DNA of 64,000 bases, taken from NCBI GenBank assembly GCA_947561395.2, contig OX387182.1:6372595-6436594 (forward strand). Direction: 5' to 3'. Source of the DNA: Buxus sempervirens. Its lineage: Eukaryota; Streptophyta; Magnoliopsida; Buxales; Buxaceae. A program made the position numbers and the translations under genes. The notes below the pieces were generated by a model. The model was given only the letters and a program-made list of their open reading frames with translations, searched no databases and was not told the DNA's origin. Each line of letters starts with the position of its first letter. Within the stretch, counting starts at the first letter, position 1. Of the stretch, positions 35,186-50,100 are shown in pieces.

Positions 35186-38100
35186 CATATATGTATTTAT
35201 GTATGTATGTATGTATATATATGTATTTATGTATGTATGTAAAAGATAGAAATTTCAATAGGACCTCTACAACCAGTGCCCAAGTGGGCATACCATCACA
35301 AAAACTCCTCCATGAAACACAACCCGACCCACACAAATACAGCGGATTTCACATGACTCTTACTCTTTAACCCGATAGAGATCAACCCGCTACAAAGTTG
35401 ACCTTGGACACGAAGGGTGAAAAAGATGTTTTGAAAGATAAAACTTTAATCAAATTAATTATCTTGTAAGGTTGATTAGTGTTGCTGGCATTAGAATAAG
35501 CAACTCGGTCCTTGGTGTTCGTCATGATTCTTATGATGGTTGAACTCATACCATTCTTTGTGAAAGTTATGAAGCACATGCGTCAGGTGTGGAGATCATA
35601 TGGTAGGTTAATCTGTAACATTTGTAATGTTGTGAGAATTTGATGGACCCTTAATCATTGTGAATACTAAGGAGTTGTATTGATGTTGCTGGTTTGACTT
35701 CATTGTTATAGTATTGAACTAGAGCAATAGGCACATGGTTCCAATTATCATTCTGTATCGTATACTGTGTATCAGCATGATACATTGCTACATTTTGTTA
35801 GGCTAGCATTATCAATATAGTCGTGCAATAAGGCTCGCCTTATCGATACGCTAGCCTTATCTTGATCAATACAGTCGATACTTAGAAAAGAAAAACAGGT
35901 AAGAAATGGAGGGCAGAGGGAGGTTCAAAATCGAAGCGACAGAGAGAGAGAGCTGAAATCCATATCATTCTTGCACTTAATGACCATATAAATTGTTTTT
36001 AAAGTTCATTAATATAGGGTTATAGTTGTTTGTTTCTCTCTAATACATTTGAAGTTTCCCTAAACCTGAACAATTACAAAACGGTTTTCACTTCTCCAAC
36101 TGGTTGTCTAACTCCCTTCTCTTTTACTAGCATATGTGCAGTACTACCCATGCACTCTGCTAGTATAAAATAAAAGAAGGAGGGTCACTCTCTCTTTTAT
36201 ATGAAAGACAAGAGATCTCTTTACCTCATTACTGATCCGAAAAAAAAAAGATCTATTATAGATAGATATATTAGATAATTATATTTGATCTACATGTATA
36301 ATTGTGAAAGATACATTTGAATGGTAAAAAATTATAAAAATTTATTATTATATATACACAGATACATGATACATATATTATTAATAATATATTTCTTATT
36401 ATTGTTAAATAATATATCATAATTATTACTCTGATATTACTTTTTGTTTGATTGGCACAATGAATTTCTTACTCTATCTGTTGGTTTGTTTAGCATATTA
36501 TGGATTTTGTTTATCTTTAATTAAACTTTTCTAAAGTCTTCATTCGTTTGTGCATATGACAATGGTTTCTATGTCAATAAATATTCTTTTCGTAAGCCTA
36601 TAATGTGAGAAAAATTTTTATTTATTATATTTTTTTAGCCTATCTTTCTATCCAAATATGTTTGTATTACGTATCCACCATTTTATAACTTATCCATGAG
36701 TATCCAATATGTATCTCGATACATATCCATTTCTGGTTGGATATTATGCAGTACATTGGTCGTTGGTGTGTCCTAGTAATTTTACATATGTTTGTCATTA
36801 TGTGCTAAAATATTTATTTCAGTTAGTATTATAAGTCTGCATATTGAAATTATTTCAACTTGTAGGAGTTCTTTATAGAGATGCAGGAAATATATCTCTC
36901 GCTATTGAAGCATATGAGCAGTGCCTCAAAATTGATCCCGACTCTCGAAATGCAGGCCAGGTATTGGTCTAGTGATATATTCCTTATTTTTGTGCTTAAG
37001 TTAGAGTTATTTCTTGCAACATCATTGTAAATGCAAATTTCATGTGAATTGTTAAAATATGCTGTATAGTGCATTTTCACTGATCAATATTTGAAACCTA
37101 CACTGAAATGGATCTGGAAAGGGAAACGTTAATTCTGTTTGAATTAATGGCACTAACTGACCCCAGGGCTGAAAAGGGTTAAACAAATTAAAATTTTTTA
37201 CATGTTGAAAGCTGTATAAAAGTAAAAGTAAGAAAACAGGTAGGCATAATGTTTTGTCTTACTATTTCTGACGCCTTAAACGTTATAAGGAAGAACTGAA
37301 CAAAATAAGAAGCATTTGAATATTCCCTCTGTTGTGAATGCTTATTATGAATTATAGATATTGCTGTGTCCACTTTTGAGAAGTTGCCTATTGGGCAAAG
37401 GAAAAGGTTTTCTCATTTTTATTGGCAGGTTATTTAACATATCTTTATATTTCAGCTTCATCATCTTTGACATCTATTTAGATATTATACTTATTTTTGC
37501 ATTCATTTTAAGGACCAAGATGCCAATTGGTTGATTGTTTTCTTGATTTCTCTTCCACTCATGCTTGCGGGGCTCTTTTGCTTCAGTAGAATTGTATAGA
37601 TCTGTATTTTAATTTCTTGCAGAATCGATTGCTGGCAATGAACTACATCAATGAGGGGAAGGATGATAAATTATTCGAGGCTCACAGGTATCATTACAAT
37701 GCTACATTTTCTTTCACATTGGAGTTCCATATTATGGATGTTCTATTTGGTCTTATGTGGCTTTCACATAGTCATCTTACCACAATCTTATCTTTGTTTT
37801 AATTTTTTAGTATAAATGAGCAAATTGAGTTTCTAGTGCAGGCAAATTTGAATTATTACTTCTTTGAGTTAAATTTTTTGAGCATTATACTATACAAAGG
37901 TTTTAATATTTTGCTCTGATGGAAAATTTTCCCCTTGAAAAGTAATATATGATATGTTTAATAGTTCCTAAAATTTCTTTGGGAAGAAATGCACTCACTT
38001 TTAGGAAAATTTGAGAAAGGAAATAATTGCACATTATTATATATAAGTACAATAAGTTTAAATTGTAAATATGCAGTGCCAGACATAGTGCTATACTTAT

Positions 38101-41100
38101 GTTACTAACAAAAAAAAGAAAAAAAATCTAGATGGCTGCAGTACAAGCCAGGTAACAATGAGTAATCAAAATTGCAAATCAATATACAAGAATATTCAGA
38201 ACGTGTAAAATAGTCAGTTTGCTCAAACTATTTGACCAAATCCATGTATATTGAATCTTGGTGCTTATGTTTTGATCAATTTCATGCTAAGTTTATGGGA
38301 GTTGTAGAACCAAAAATCGTGTGAATATTTTAAGTTGAAACCAGAATTACTTCTGATAGTGAATTCTTCTGAAAAAAAAATTTGTCTTTATTCCAAATGA
38401 AGTAGACTTCAAAATATTGTATATAGAAGAAAAGAAAAAAAAAATCAGGATAAGTGTCAGTGAGGACAGGGTGAAGTTTAAGGTACATATCATTAGAAGG
38501 AAAGTACATCCAGCAATATTTTCTACTGTAGACAGGAAACGAAAACTAAGCAAAATTTGGCCCTTTTCCTGTTAAACCCAAAATTATATTTGTTCAGTTT
38601 TCTCTTAAGCTTCTGCTGTTTAAGGGACTAAACCAATTTAAACATTCTGGCTTGATCAATGTCAGTAAAAATATGATCCTGTCTATATAAGTTTTTTTAG
38701 CAATAAAAAATTTATTTTCATCTCTTGAAAAGGGACCTCTTCATAAGATACTTAAACTTTGACTTTCAGCTCATTGCTTTAACCTGTGTTCTTTCATATT
38801 GCTTATTTGCTTTATATATTTACCTGAAAATGATAAGTCATTTTCCTTTATTCTACTTTGTTCTATTTACCAATCAATCTGCTTTGTAATTCCATTTAGT
38901 GATTTGCCTTTTGTTTTTCAGAAACTGAATTATTTGAAATGAACTTTTAATTCATTGCAATGTGCTAATCGAACTGCTTGAGGGGCCCATTTAACTTCAA
39001 TCTCTTATTGCAGGGACTGGGGTAGTCGCTTTTTGAGATTATACCCTCAGTACACATCATGGGATAATCCCAAAGATGTAGAACGACAACTTGTTGTTGG
39101 ATACGTTTCACCTGATTATTTTACTCATTCCGTCTCATATTTCATTGAAGCACCACTTACTCATCATGACCATGCAAATTATAAGGTCATCGTGTATTCA
39201 GCAGTTGTGAAGGTATTATTTATTTTCAGATTTGCTGTGTTTGATTTCTATAAATATATCTGTGCTGCTTATTTGCCTGTGGATCTTATATGTATGTCTG
39301 CCACCACATTTAATCCATGGTATTTGCTTCATTGACATTCGGCATAACAATTATTTGATGTGTTGCAACACAATGTTATAAACATGTATTCATTTGTCTT
39401 TATTTGCCTTTGAAAAGTGAAACAAAGTTTGTGTAGTTTTAAGCTGTTTGGCCCACCACAAAATTTCTATATTTTCTAATTATTTGGTTTGTGTTTTATG
39501 TGTGCAGCTTATGTTGTTTAATACAAAATGGTGAAAAAGTTGAAGCAACAGTAAGAATTGTGATCAAGAGATTCCTAAAAGTAATTAATTTCAGTGTATT
39601 AGATCAATTATTTGCAAGGAGGGAGATATTGTTGAGGGTGTTGCATATAGAATTAGGATTGGATGGCTTAAGTGGATTGGGGTGTCTACGGTCTTATGTA
39701 ATCAATGTGTCCCACTTAACCTAGTGTGAAATTTTTAAGAGAGTCATTAGGCCTGTTTTGATGTAGGGAATAGAATGTTGGGCAACCAAAAAGCAACATA
39801 TGCATAGAATGAATGTTGTTCAGATGTATATGTGGAGATGGATGTGTGGGAAGACACAGAAAGATAAGACAAGAAATAAACATGTTAGAGAGCAGTTAGG
39901 TGTTATCCAAATAACTGGAATGAGTGAAAATGTAAAGGGAATTAGGTTAAGATGATTTTAACATATAAAATGAAGACATAGGGAGGCAACTGTAAGAAGT
40001 TGTGAAAGTGTATCCAGTGAAAAATCTAAGAAAGCAAGGGCACACCAGAAGGAATGTGGATGGAGTCTATTAGAACGATGAATGCTTAGAGACTGACTGA
40101 ACATGTGGTCTTTGATAGACTGGGATGGACCTCCATGTTCCCGAACCAAACTAATAGTATGAGGCATTTGTCTTTGATTGATTTTATGTTTATGTTATGG
40201 CCTCAGTTTTTTAAGCTCAAGAATCTAAACACTGAGACACAGAATTCCTCATGCACAAAACTGGCAAACAATAATGTGAACAGAATGAACAATTGAATGA
40301 GGTAATTACAAATGAAAATGTATATAATTTTTAAGAGTGAAAATATGAATAATTATTAAGTATTATCAAAAGCATCAAGAATAGAAGGAGCAGAAAAGGA
40401 AGATCAAACGCATGTTTAATCTTAGATGGGAAAAATTCTTTTAAAAAAAAAACAGTAAATAATCGTAAATGACCTGAAAAGTAAGTAGATAAAAGTTTCA
40501 ACTAGCAGTCAGTGTTTTTTCAGGTGCGCCCCACTTGAACATTTACATCAGTTAAAAAAAGTGACCATGAGATGCTCTACATGGCAGCATCTCACGGCCA
40601 AAGCAGGGACCAATTCGCTTAAACATAGCAGAAGATTTCATTCTGGGGATGAGAAGGTTTATTGCTTTTGGCCAGTCCCATAAGCCGGAGAGAAAAGGAA
40701 GAAACGAAGAACACATCCAAGGAGAGATAGGTATGATTAAACTAGAAGAGCAAAATCAATAAGAGGTAGCATTCCCAACCAAGGTTTACCGTTTCGGTGC
40801 AAATGGGCATGCCGCCATTCTCATGAAACGAAATTCTGCTGACATGCAGCCAAAACGTTGGAAATATCAAAGAGGGCAAAAACTGGGATTTTTTTTTTAT
40901 TTTGTCGAAATTTCGCCGGCACGCTGCCAAAAAATTGCTAATGAAAATTTTAGAAATTTCCGTTTCCCCTCCCTGTTTCGCCCAACACGCCGCGAAAAAT
41001 CACCAGAATTGCAAATTGGCTATTTTCCCGTTGTGAAACGCATAGCTAACTAAAAAAAAAAAAACCCAAAATTTTTGCAGAACCTGTAAACACTGTTCCC

Positions 41101-44100
41101 AACCTAGAACAGAAAATAAAACAAAAAAGAACAAAGGAAAAGCCAGTAAAATAATTCTCCCTTTAATTGTTATAGGTCCTTATATGAAGCCCTTCCAATG
41201 ATACAAATATATATCAATTCAGTGTAGAATCTGTGGGTTATCCATATTGTGAGTGTGTAAATGGGTGTGGGTAAGCATGTGGGCTTGCATATTTATAAAT
41301 GTGGAAATTGTCACGCCCTAAATCCACATCTCACGACTTACTATGCATGAGTAGGACCGAGCGTAACCTTGCTCGTGAGCGAATCCGAAAATGCATTTAT
41401 TTCTCAATAAATACTTGAGTATCTAATTTAATACTTCTTCAATCAGAGTTAAAGCGGAATTTAAACCAATATAACAATTAAAATCAAAATTGAACCAGAT
41501 CGAACCATGGCTTATCCACATACATCCAATTACAATTCTTGAACCCCAATGGTTCATAATATACATCAACATCAAATATCTTTGCAGAAGCAATAACATC
41601 TCACACAACATGTTTATCATTCCAATCACCATCTTGTCACCACATTTCATTATCTCAGGATTTCTGGTTTCCTGTGAAAATATAAGGGGTGAGTCTCAAC
41701 GAAACCCAGTAAGTGAGGCTAATACACCCCGTATGAGAATATGCATAATATTCCTCATTTAAATAATATATGTACACCAAATTGATATTTAATAGTATTA
41801 TCATTAAATATGCAAGGTTTTCCTAAGTTGGGTCATAACCTATTTACATATATATTTTAATATTAACAATATTAAACATAAGGGATCATGAATTCTAACA
41901 TGAGAACAATAAATTAATCATGATGAAGAGAAACAATAATTAAATCTTAATCTAAGTGTTAGAAATACTTACCTGTGATTTTTATGGACATATACCTTGC
42001 AGAAATATAAATAACAAAATAAAAGTAACCGAATGTAAAGAAATATTAACCACCAAGTATCATCCTCACATCCCAGTAGACATCTAGGTCACGCTGGGTA
42101 CTGAATTAGCATTATGTCTGCTAACAGTACAATCGCCTCAATATCCTCTTCCAGTGGGCGTCCCTCACTGGGTACTGAACTAGTATAGACTAGCAGTAAA
42201 CACACTCCCAATAGAATGTCCCTGGCAGACTACTTAACTAGTGTGTGGCCTCACAACTAGAAGTACCATCATATATGTGTCTACCAGTCTTCATATTGGG
42301 TACTGGACTAGTGAACCCTTGCCACTAGCAGTACAATCGCATCACAATCATCCCAGTGGTTAATCACGCACCGGGTACTGAACTAGAGTGGCTAGCAGTA
42401 CAATTTAATCATCATCCCAGACATCTCAAAATGCTGGGTACTGAACTAGCAACTCGTGCTAGCAGTACAAACATTATATCTCCCAACAACACTTGGTGCT
42501 GGGTACTAGACTAGTATCAAGATACTAGTAGTACTAATATCCATATCATTATGTTTCATTTAAAACTACCAACTCAACATGCCATGTTTTGATCTAAATT
42601 CAACAATTATTAAACATTCCACCAATTCATATAATTTCAAATATATAAACAACAATAGGGTGTATGCTTATGTTATGGAATAACTAAATCAACATAAATA
42701 AATATTTAAAAAACCACTGAAGTTTCTTTCTTGTCCCATGTGGTTATTAAACCAAGTTAAAGAGTGTCTTTGTCAAAAGGAAGACCATGGTACGACATGA
42801 CCCCATGGCTTGCACATGGGCCACCCATGATGAAAAAGATACCATGGGGAGACCATGGTCTCATTGTTTGCACATGATCAGACCATGATAAAAGTTTCAC
42901 CCATTCGTATGGCATGAGATACACCCATTTAAAGACAATCTGATTTGACACATGCCTCTGTTCATTACCCAAGCACAACAGCATGTAGTTTTATCCATTC
43001 GTCTAAGTAGTTTTATCCATGGATCAAAGGCATGATAAAATAAGTAGTTTAATCCATGGCAGAATAAGTATGGGTCAAACACATGAGTCAAACCCATGTG
43101 TTTGACACATCACCAAAGCCCATCACCAAGATAAAGTAAGTGGTTTTTCGTATAACATATAATACAATCCTTAAAGGCAAAAACTAGAATGTGATTTAAC
43201 ACATCACCAAACACATTACCAACACTATTTCACAACACTCATTGACAAGGTAAACAACTAGACATTCCTATTACCCAACGGCAACATGCCACATCTCGTT
43301 TTGTTTATTTCCTACCTTTTTGTCTATCGTTCAATCCTTCTCCTACTTCATAATATTTAAACAATAAAACCCACATTCTTGCTTCCCACGGAATTGTTTT
43401 CGGCCAGACATTAATAGCTTCAACTTAAACGCAACAACCCGAACACAAAAGACCTTACACGTTGATACTAAACTTATTATTTTCACATGATTTCGATCAA
43501 GGACAATATAAGCCTTACTTTTTATCAATCAAATAACAAATCAAAGAACTATAAAATAGAGGTCAATGCAAATAAACATAAAAAGGTTTATTAATCCCAC
43601 TTACTTGTATGAAGCTTTAAAATTATATTCTTCACCTCCTTTGTCTTCTTTTGCTAATCCAAGAACATTAAATCAAGGAGGTAAAGATATAAGAAGGAGA
43701 TGTGAGAGAAGAAGGGAAATGAGTGGGATGAAAGAGATGAGAAGAGAGAAGGTTAGATGTGAGAGGGGTGAGTGGCGGCTAAGAGCAAAGAACAAAACCT
43801 AAAAAGTGATGTGTTGTGAAAGGCTAGGGTTTCTTTAAAAGGAGTTGGGATTTGGTGCATGTGAGGGTAGGAAGTTAGGTGTTTAGCACCAACCAAAAGT
43901 CTAAAATAAAAATACTTTGACCGGTCAATTTTGACTTGGTCAAAATTTAAAAAAAAAAATTTCAGGTCCTTACAGAAATGGGTGTGGTTAAGCATGTGGG
44001 TGCAGGAATTTAAGTGTTTGTGTCTGTTGTCGGGGAATTTAAGTGTTTAGGTGCACATTTTGTTGTGTTCTTTGTCCAAAATGTTAGATGCATATGCATC

Positions 44101-47100
44101 TGCAGATCTACAGATTCTTGTGTGTAGACATGCACAATGATGTGTACGCTATGATTTTACATTCTCCTTTATGTGAGCATGGCTGCATTTGTGGGCAAGC
44201 AGGTAGACATGTGCATGTGCATCTCTATTTCCATGCCTTTTTTGGTGTTTTTCCATGAAATATATTTCAAGAGATTAAGTTTGTTGAGCTTATATATGCT
44301 CTTCTGTGAAATTATTCTTTCCATTTACATTCAAGGGTTTTGAAAGATATTGCGAGAAATGTAAATGTGATAAGGGAATACATACTCCTATGTTTTTACT
44401 TGTTGCTGGGTTTAGAATCCTTGATTGAAGAGAAAATTGGAAAGAAATGGTTTGATGAGTTCTGCATGGCTTCTGAATAGAGGAAAAAAAGTGCCTGAAA
44501 GTTTCTCTACTTTTTGCACCATTGTTTTCACTATATTGCTTATTTTTCCTAATTTTAATGATGTAGGCGGATGCAAAGACTAATAGATTTAAAGATAAAG
44601 TCTTAAAAAAGGGTGGGATATGGAGAGATATATATGGTATTGACGAGAAGAAGGTTGCAAGCATGGTAAGAGAAGATAAGGTTGATATCTTGGTTGAACT
44701 TACTGGTCATACAGCTAATAACAGGCTAGGAATGATGGCATGCCGACCCGCACCCATTCAGGTAAATTTCAGGTTGTCACGTTTTCTTTCATGAGTCCAT
44801 TGTGCGATATTTGTGACATAGTTTATAACTGCCTATCTGTACTGCAAAATTTTGATGCCACAGATTGGGAATTTTGGGAATATATCTTCATTATTTTTTT
44901 TCATATAGAAGTTCTAGAATTCATGGTAGCAGTATAATTTTAGTGTCAATTTCATGCTAATCAAATCAAATTTGCTTAATTTATAATGAAAATTATGGAA
45001 GTTATTACTGAGATCGTACAACTTCTTTATTCCAATTATACATTGAATTTTTCTTTCTTAGTTTATTGTTAATTCTTGTAGTGTTAAGAGTGTGACTCGT
45101 ATTTTATCTGATTGCAAAGGTGTGGGAGTTGGAAATCATAACTGGGGATTGGAGATAAAGTTGTAATTATATTTTTTTGGAGTTACTGGACATTTTCCTT
45201 CTCTTCCGTGGATGTATTCTTAACACCAAACCACGTAAAAATCTGTGGAGTTTTTTTTTAATCTTTGTACTATTTTCATTTTCTCACTGTTAACAGTTTT
45301 TTAATCAACAGTTAGTTCTGAAATATTGTTAAGCTTTTGGCTTTTGCTTCAAATACGACTTTAGCATGTGGTTTGAGATAAACTCTGTTGTTGTATCAAT
45401 AGTATTTTGCAGAGATTTCAAGGTCCAAGTATGGGTTGGATGGAGTCATTTGATAATATCATTGAAAACTATGGCTCATCTTTCTTTATTTTTTATTTGT
45501 AAATTAATATGAAGATATTTCATTGATTTAAAGGGAGGAGATTGAAGAGAGCAGGGAAGAATACCCCCCACCCTAAGAAGAGGTGCAAAGAAAAGAAAAG
45601 AAAACTAGAATGACAGAAACAGACATTTGAGCAATGAGACAAAAACCAGAAAGCACTAAAATCACATAATCAAGCACAAGACCCCTCTCTCACTCATCCA
45701 AGACCTAAGAACAGGTTTCTAATTTTTAGTGGCAGGTCTTATGTAGAGAGCCCACCTGAACTCCTAGCCAGTCTATTCACTAAACCCTTTGCTGCTCTAG
45801 AAAGTATGTGAATAGGATATGTAGGCACTTGGGCAATGAGCCAAAAACCAGAAAGCACTAAAATCACATAAACAAGCACAAGACCCCTCTCTGTCTCTCT
45901 TTCATCTAAGACCTAAGAACAGGTTTCCAATTTTTAGTGGCAGGTCTTATGTAGAGAGCCCACCTGACCTCTTTTAGCCAGTCTATTCGTTAAACCCATT
46001 GCTGATCTAAAAAGTATGTGAATGGGATATGTTCATCTCACAAATAGGCTGAAGTGATGATGAATCCTCCATGGAGCTGTCAATTTATTTTTCATTCGTG
46101 CAATGATCAAGTACGAATCACCATCTAACTCTAAATCATCAAAGACCATGGAAATTGCCTCCATCACTTCTATGCAGATTGCCGTAATTTTCCGACTAAT
46201 TCAGTCTCCTCTTATCTTTTCTGAATACAAGTGAATTATCTGTGTCTCCCCAGATTCCTGAAATCCCTGTATTGCAAGGGAGTAAATTATTTATTATGAT
46301 CTATTATTTACCTTAAAGGGAATCCTAGAATGGCAAACAAGAAACCTGGCAGGAGAATAGAAGATCAATATTCTCCAAGCCCTAGACAGATCTAAGGAAG
46401 GAATGCCCTTAAAATCCAGGTGCACTGATTCCCATGCTGTTACTCTTCCAATAATCATGTCCAAATATTCTCATTGTCTTTTGTTTTGTTCTAAAAAATG
46501 GTCCAATGAGTTGCAAAAAAACTAGCAGCTAGGAGGTACCGAGCCCCTCTTAGGGTCTTACCAATCCCATAATCTCCAAGCATGGAAGAAGAGGAGGATG
46601 TGATCAAGAAAGTAGTGAGTGACTTCTTCACATTTATGTGCGGAAAAAGAATCACACAGCCCACTTCTGGATGGAATTGAATTTGAAGTTATATCCAATG
46701 AAGATAGGGATTCCTTGGAGAAACAAGTCACTGAAGAAGAGGTAAGGAAAGTGATTAACCATGTAATACCTGAGAAACTTCAAGTGATAAAAATAATTAT
46801 TTAATTGAAAGGTATATTTAAGTAAGAACCTGTTTAAACTATGTTTTTCCTTCGATAATAGAAAAGATAGCTAAAAGCTGTCTATGACAGAAGCCAAATG
46901 ACAATTGAATGATGAGAGGAAGGCTAATAAAAGTAAGTAATAATATTGGTATGAAAGTAATTAAATTGTTATAATTTTTAGTGTAAAATGCATAAGGTTG
47001 CCATATTATGTTTAATAATTGTGTTATATGTAAAATTTTAATATTATTATTTATTTGGTTGGTTTTATGTTTAAATGACATGTTGGTGTTATTTATATAC

Positions 47101-50100
47101 ATATAATTATCATAAAGTAGGTAATGGTTATTATTAAAATAAAGAAGAAAGCAGAGGAAAGCTAAAATATCTGACTCAAGGTACGATATAGAAAACTTTA
47201 ATATATATATTGGCATGATGTGAAATTATCGTAAATTATTACTTTTTGTATGGAATGGTGCTCTTAGGGTATGTTACTATTTAAATGAATAATTATAAAT
47301 ATAAGTGATATATACATATGGATATGATGTTGCGTAAGTATAAATGAATAATTATATAAATATGGAACATGCAAATGTTATAATTATATAATAAGGATAA
47401 ACTATTCCTTAATTAAGATAGATAGAAGATTCCATGATATCATTAAGCCCAAGGCATGTGCTGGACATGCATGCACAAATTAAGAGATATGTTAGGAATT
47501 ACTAGAAAAGGGTTATACTAAGGGGTAAAGAGGAAGACCAAGGGTCAAGGTAGTTGAGGGGGTATGCTAAGAGGTGAGCTAGCTTAGGAAGCAAGCAACT
47601 AAGGGAAGCCAAGGATATGGGGACGTCCAAAACAAGCCCTAGGGAGAAGGAAGAAAGAAAAGAAAGAAAAGAGAAGAGGAGAAGAAGGGAAGGATGGCAA
47701 CCAAGGGAAGAAGAAAAGAAGGAAAAGAAAGAAAGGAAGGAATGAAGAAGAAAAGAATGGGAGGAGAAGAAGGAGAGCTGGATGTTCAACCCCTAGCCAA
47801 GGAAAAGAAGAAGAGGGAAGAGAGGAGAAAGAAAAGGGTAAAGGTGATGCTTAAGACCTCTTTAACTTAGGAAGTCCTCTTCCTCTTTTTAATTTCAAAT
47901 TATTGGGTTTTCTCATCTATTTGGTTTAGATTTGGGGTGGTGGAAAGGTCGAACAAAAGGATTTATTGTAGAAGTGATGTAGGGTTTGAGATTTCACAAA
48001 AGAAAGGTATGGTTATTAGGGTTTTCCGGGTTATGATCTCTATACTTTTCCTTGTTATAGGATGGTGAAAAAAAAAACTTGTTTCTTTTCCTCAATTGGT
48101 GCGTGGTTATGGTTAGTTCAGACTAGTGGAGGAGGACATTGGATTCCTTGTTGCCATGGATTTGGATTGCTAGTAACCAAGGTAAGCAACACCCTTATAA
48201 CTTGCACAAATGATTTCTGTTTTCTTAAAAGAGTTCCCTTTTATACACTATGGTTATTTGATGAATAATTTCAGAAATATGGATCATGTTATATTAATTT
48301 CTGGATGGACTTTGGCTATTTATATAAGTGCTGGAACATTATTGGAGAGTCTATAGTGGAGGTCATAAAGGATTTCTTCCAAAGTGCTGCTTTCAAGAAA
48401 AATGCAAACAAAGTCAGTGTTCTTATCTTCTTCTTTGATCCAAAGAGCTATAGAATTCGGTCTCCACAGAACATCCTTTATCATGACATATCCCAGTTGA
48501 CTTTTATGACCGACTCTTGAGATTTCTCTAGAGACCGACTTTCTTCCAAAGATCTAAAAATGCCTGTCCTTCAAACCACCCTCTTTGTTCTCGATGAAAG
48601 CAAAAGAGTCTCTATTCCGATCTTTAACTTTTATAATCCTCATGAAGCAAAATCCCTTTCATCCCTTAACCTGTTCCGTATTAATAGTCCACCAACCCAT
48701 TTTGGAGGGGATGAAATCTTTGTGGTCAGCCACATCCTCAAATCTAGAAGGTGAAGGGATGCCCTTCAAAATATAAGATTACATAGTGGTCAGCTGATGG
48801 TTTGATTATTGTTCTAGGGATGTTTTGTTGTGACAAGTTGGGAAATGCTCTTTCCAATCACAGGACGCAAGAAATCTGTCAAGTCTACATGAAATGGTAC
48901 TTTTCTGCATATTTGACATGGTGAAGTCAGATTCTGAAATTCTAAAATCAATCAGCTCCAAATCCATGATAAGCTTTGAAAGTACTCTCATGCTTTTCAT
49001 ATTCTGTTTGTACTGGTTTTTTATTTAGTAGAACTAAGTAATATAAAATCAATGGACCGGCATCAAAGAACTTTTGACACCTCCAGTGCCAATGCTATCT
49101 TAAATATTCACCTTCCGCAGGTGGCAAAGGAGGATAGGACAGAGCAAGGGCTGGCTTTAGAGGAGGGCAAACTTCAAGCTGGGCAAAAGATTAACCCAAA
49201 TTTCTGTTAGATCTCAATTCCTCCCAAAATTTATTTTTAAGATGATACCTGCAAAGCCCATAAACCCTTGTCAGCATCCATGTATCCATATGAAACTATC
49301 TTTGATTTATGTCACCTTAACACAGATCGAAAAGATTTCTCTATGAATCTCTTCACGATTGGCTTCTAATGGGTCCCATAATCTCAAGATGCTCCAGCTA
49401 ATCCAATAGAAGGTATCCTCAACAAACATTTCTCTTTATCCCACCACAATTGGTTGATAATTCCTCTACCTGTAGTCCTTTTTTTTCCTTTTCTTGAATG
49501 ACTAAGATGTAACGCCTTGATCCCTATAGCAACGATATTGTCCGCTTTGGCCCATCGGGCCGCACAGTTTTGCTCTTAGGTTTTATCTCAAACGGCCTCG
49601 TTGCTTGAGGGAGTCACAAGATTATATATATAGACCTTCACCTTCTCCCCGAGCAATGTGGGATCCAGGATTTCACAATCCACCCCCTTTAAGGGTTGTA
49701 CATCCCCGTGCAATAGCCTACCAACTCTAGTAGCCTACCAACCCACTAACCTAAGCCTGCCCACATGGAAGGCCAGTCACATACACGAACCAACGTTTGT
49801 GTCCCACATTTTCAGTCGGGGTCCGGTTTTGATACCATTCAATAACGCCCTGATCCTTATAGCAACGCTATTATTCGCTTTGGTCTATTGTACTGCACGG
49901 TTTTGCTCTTGGTTTTTATCCCAAGAGGCCTCGCTAATTGAGGGAGTCACAATCCTATGTATATAGACCTTCACCTTCTCCTCCTCAAGCAATGTGAGAT
50001 TCGGGATCTCACATAAGAAAACAAGTTTCTGTTTCTTATACACTTTTCTAATTTTTCCCCTTTTTGAGACCTCTCCCAAACCTCTAATATTCCAAGAGAT

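Noticed and set aside
35118-35370. Tyr/Ile- or Met/Tyr/Val-rich frames on both strands
   Set aside because: Direct readings of the GTAT microsatellite.
43566-43995. Short open frames at the edge of the solo LTR
   Set aside because: They lie in the CT/GA-rich leader-like part of a noncoding LTR and match nothing.
41268-44000. Longer direct repeat around the GAAAT-flanked solo LTR (GGGTGTGG...AAGCATGTGGG on both sides)
   Set aside because: The words lie outside the TG...CA ends and the 5-bp duplication and differ from each other; they look like locally repeated intron DNA, not part of the element.
47502-47789. 95-codon Ser/Leu/Phe-rich minus-strand frame
   Set aside because: It is the complement of a GA-rich block, with no family resemblance.
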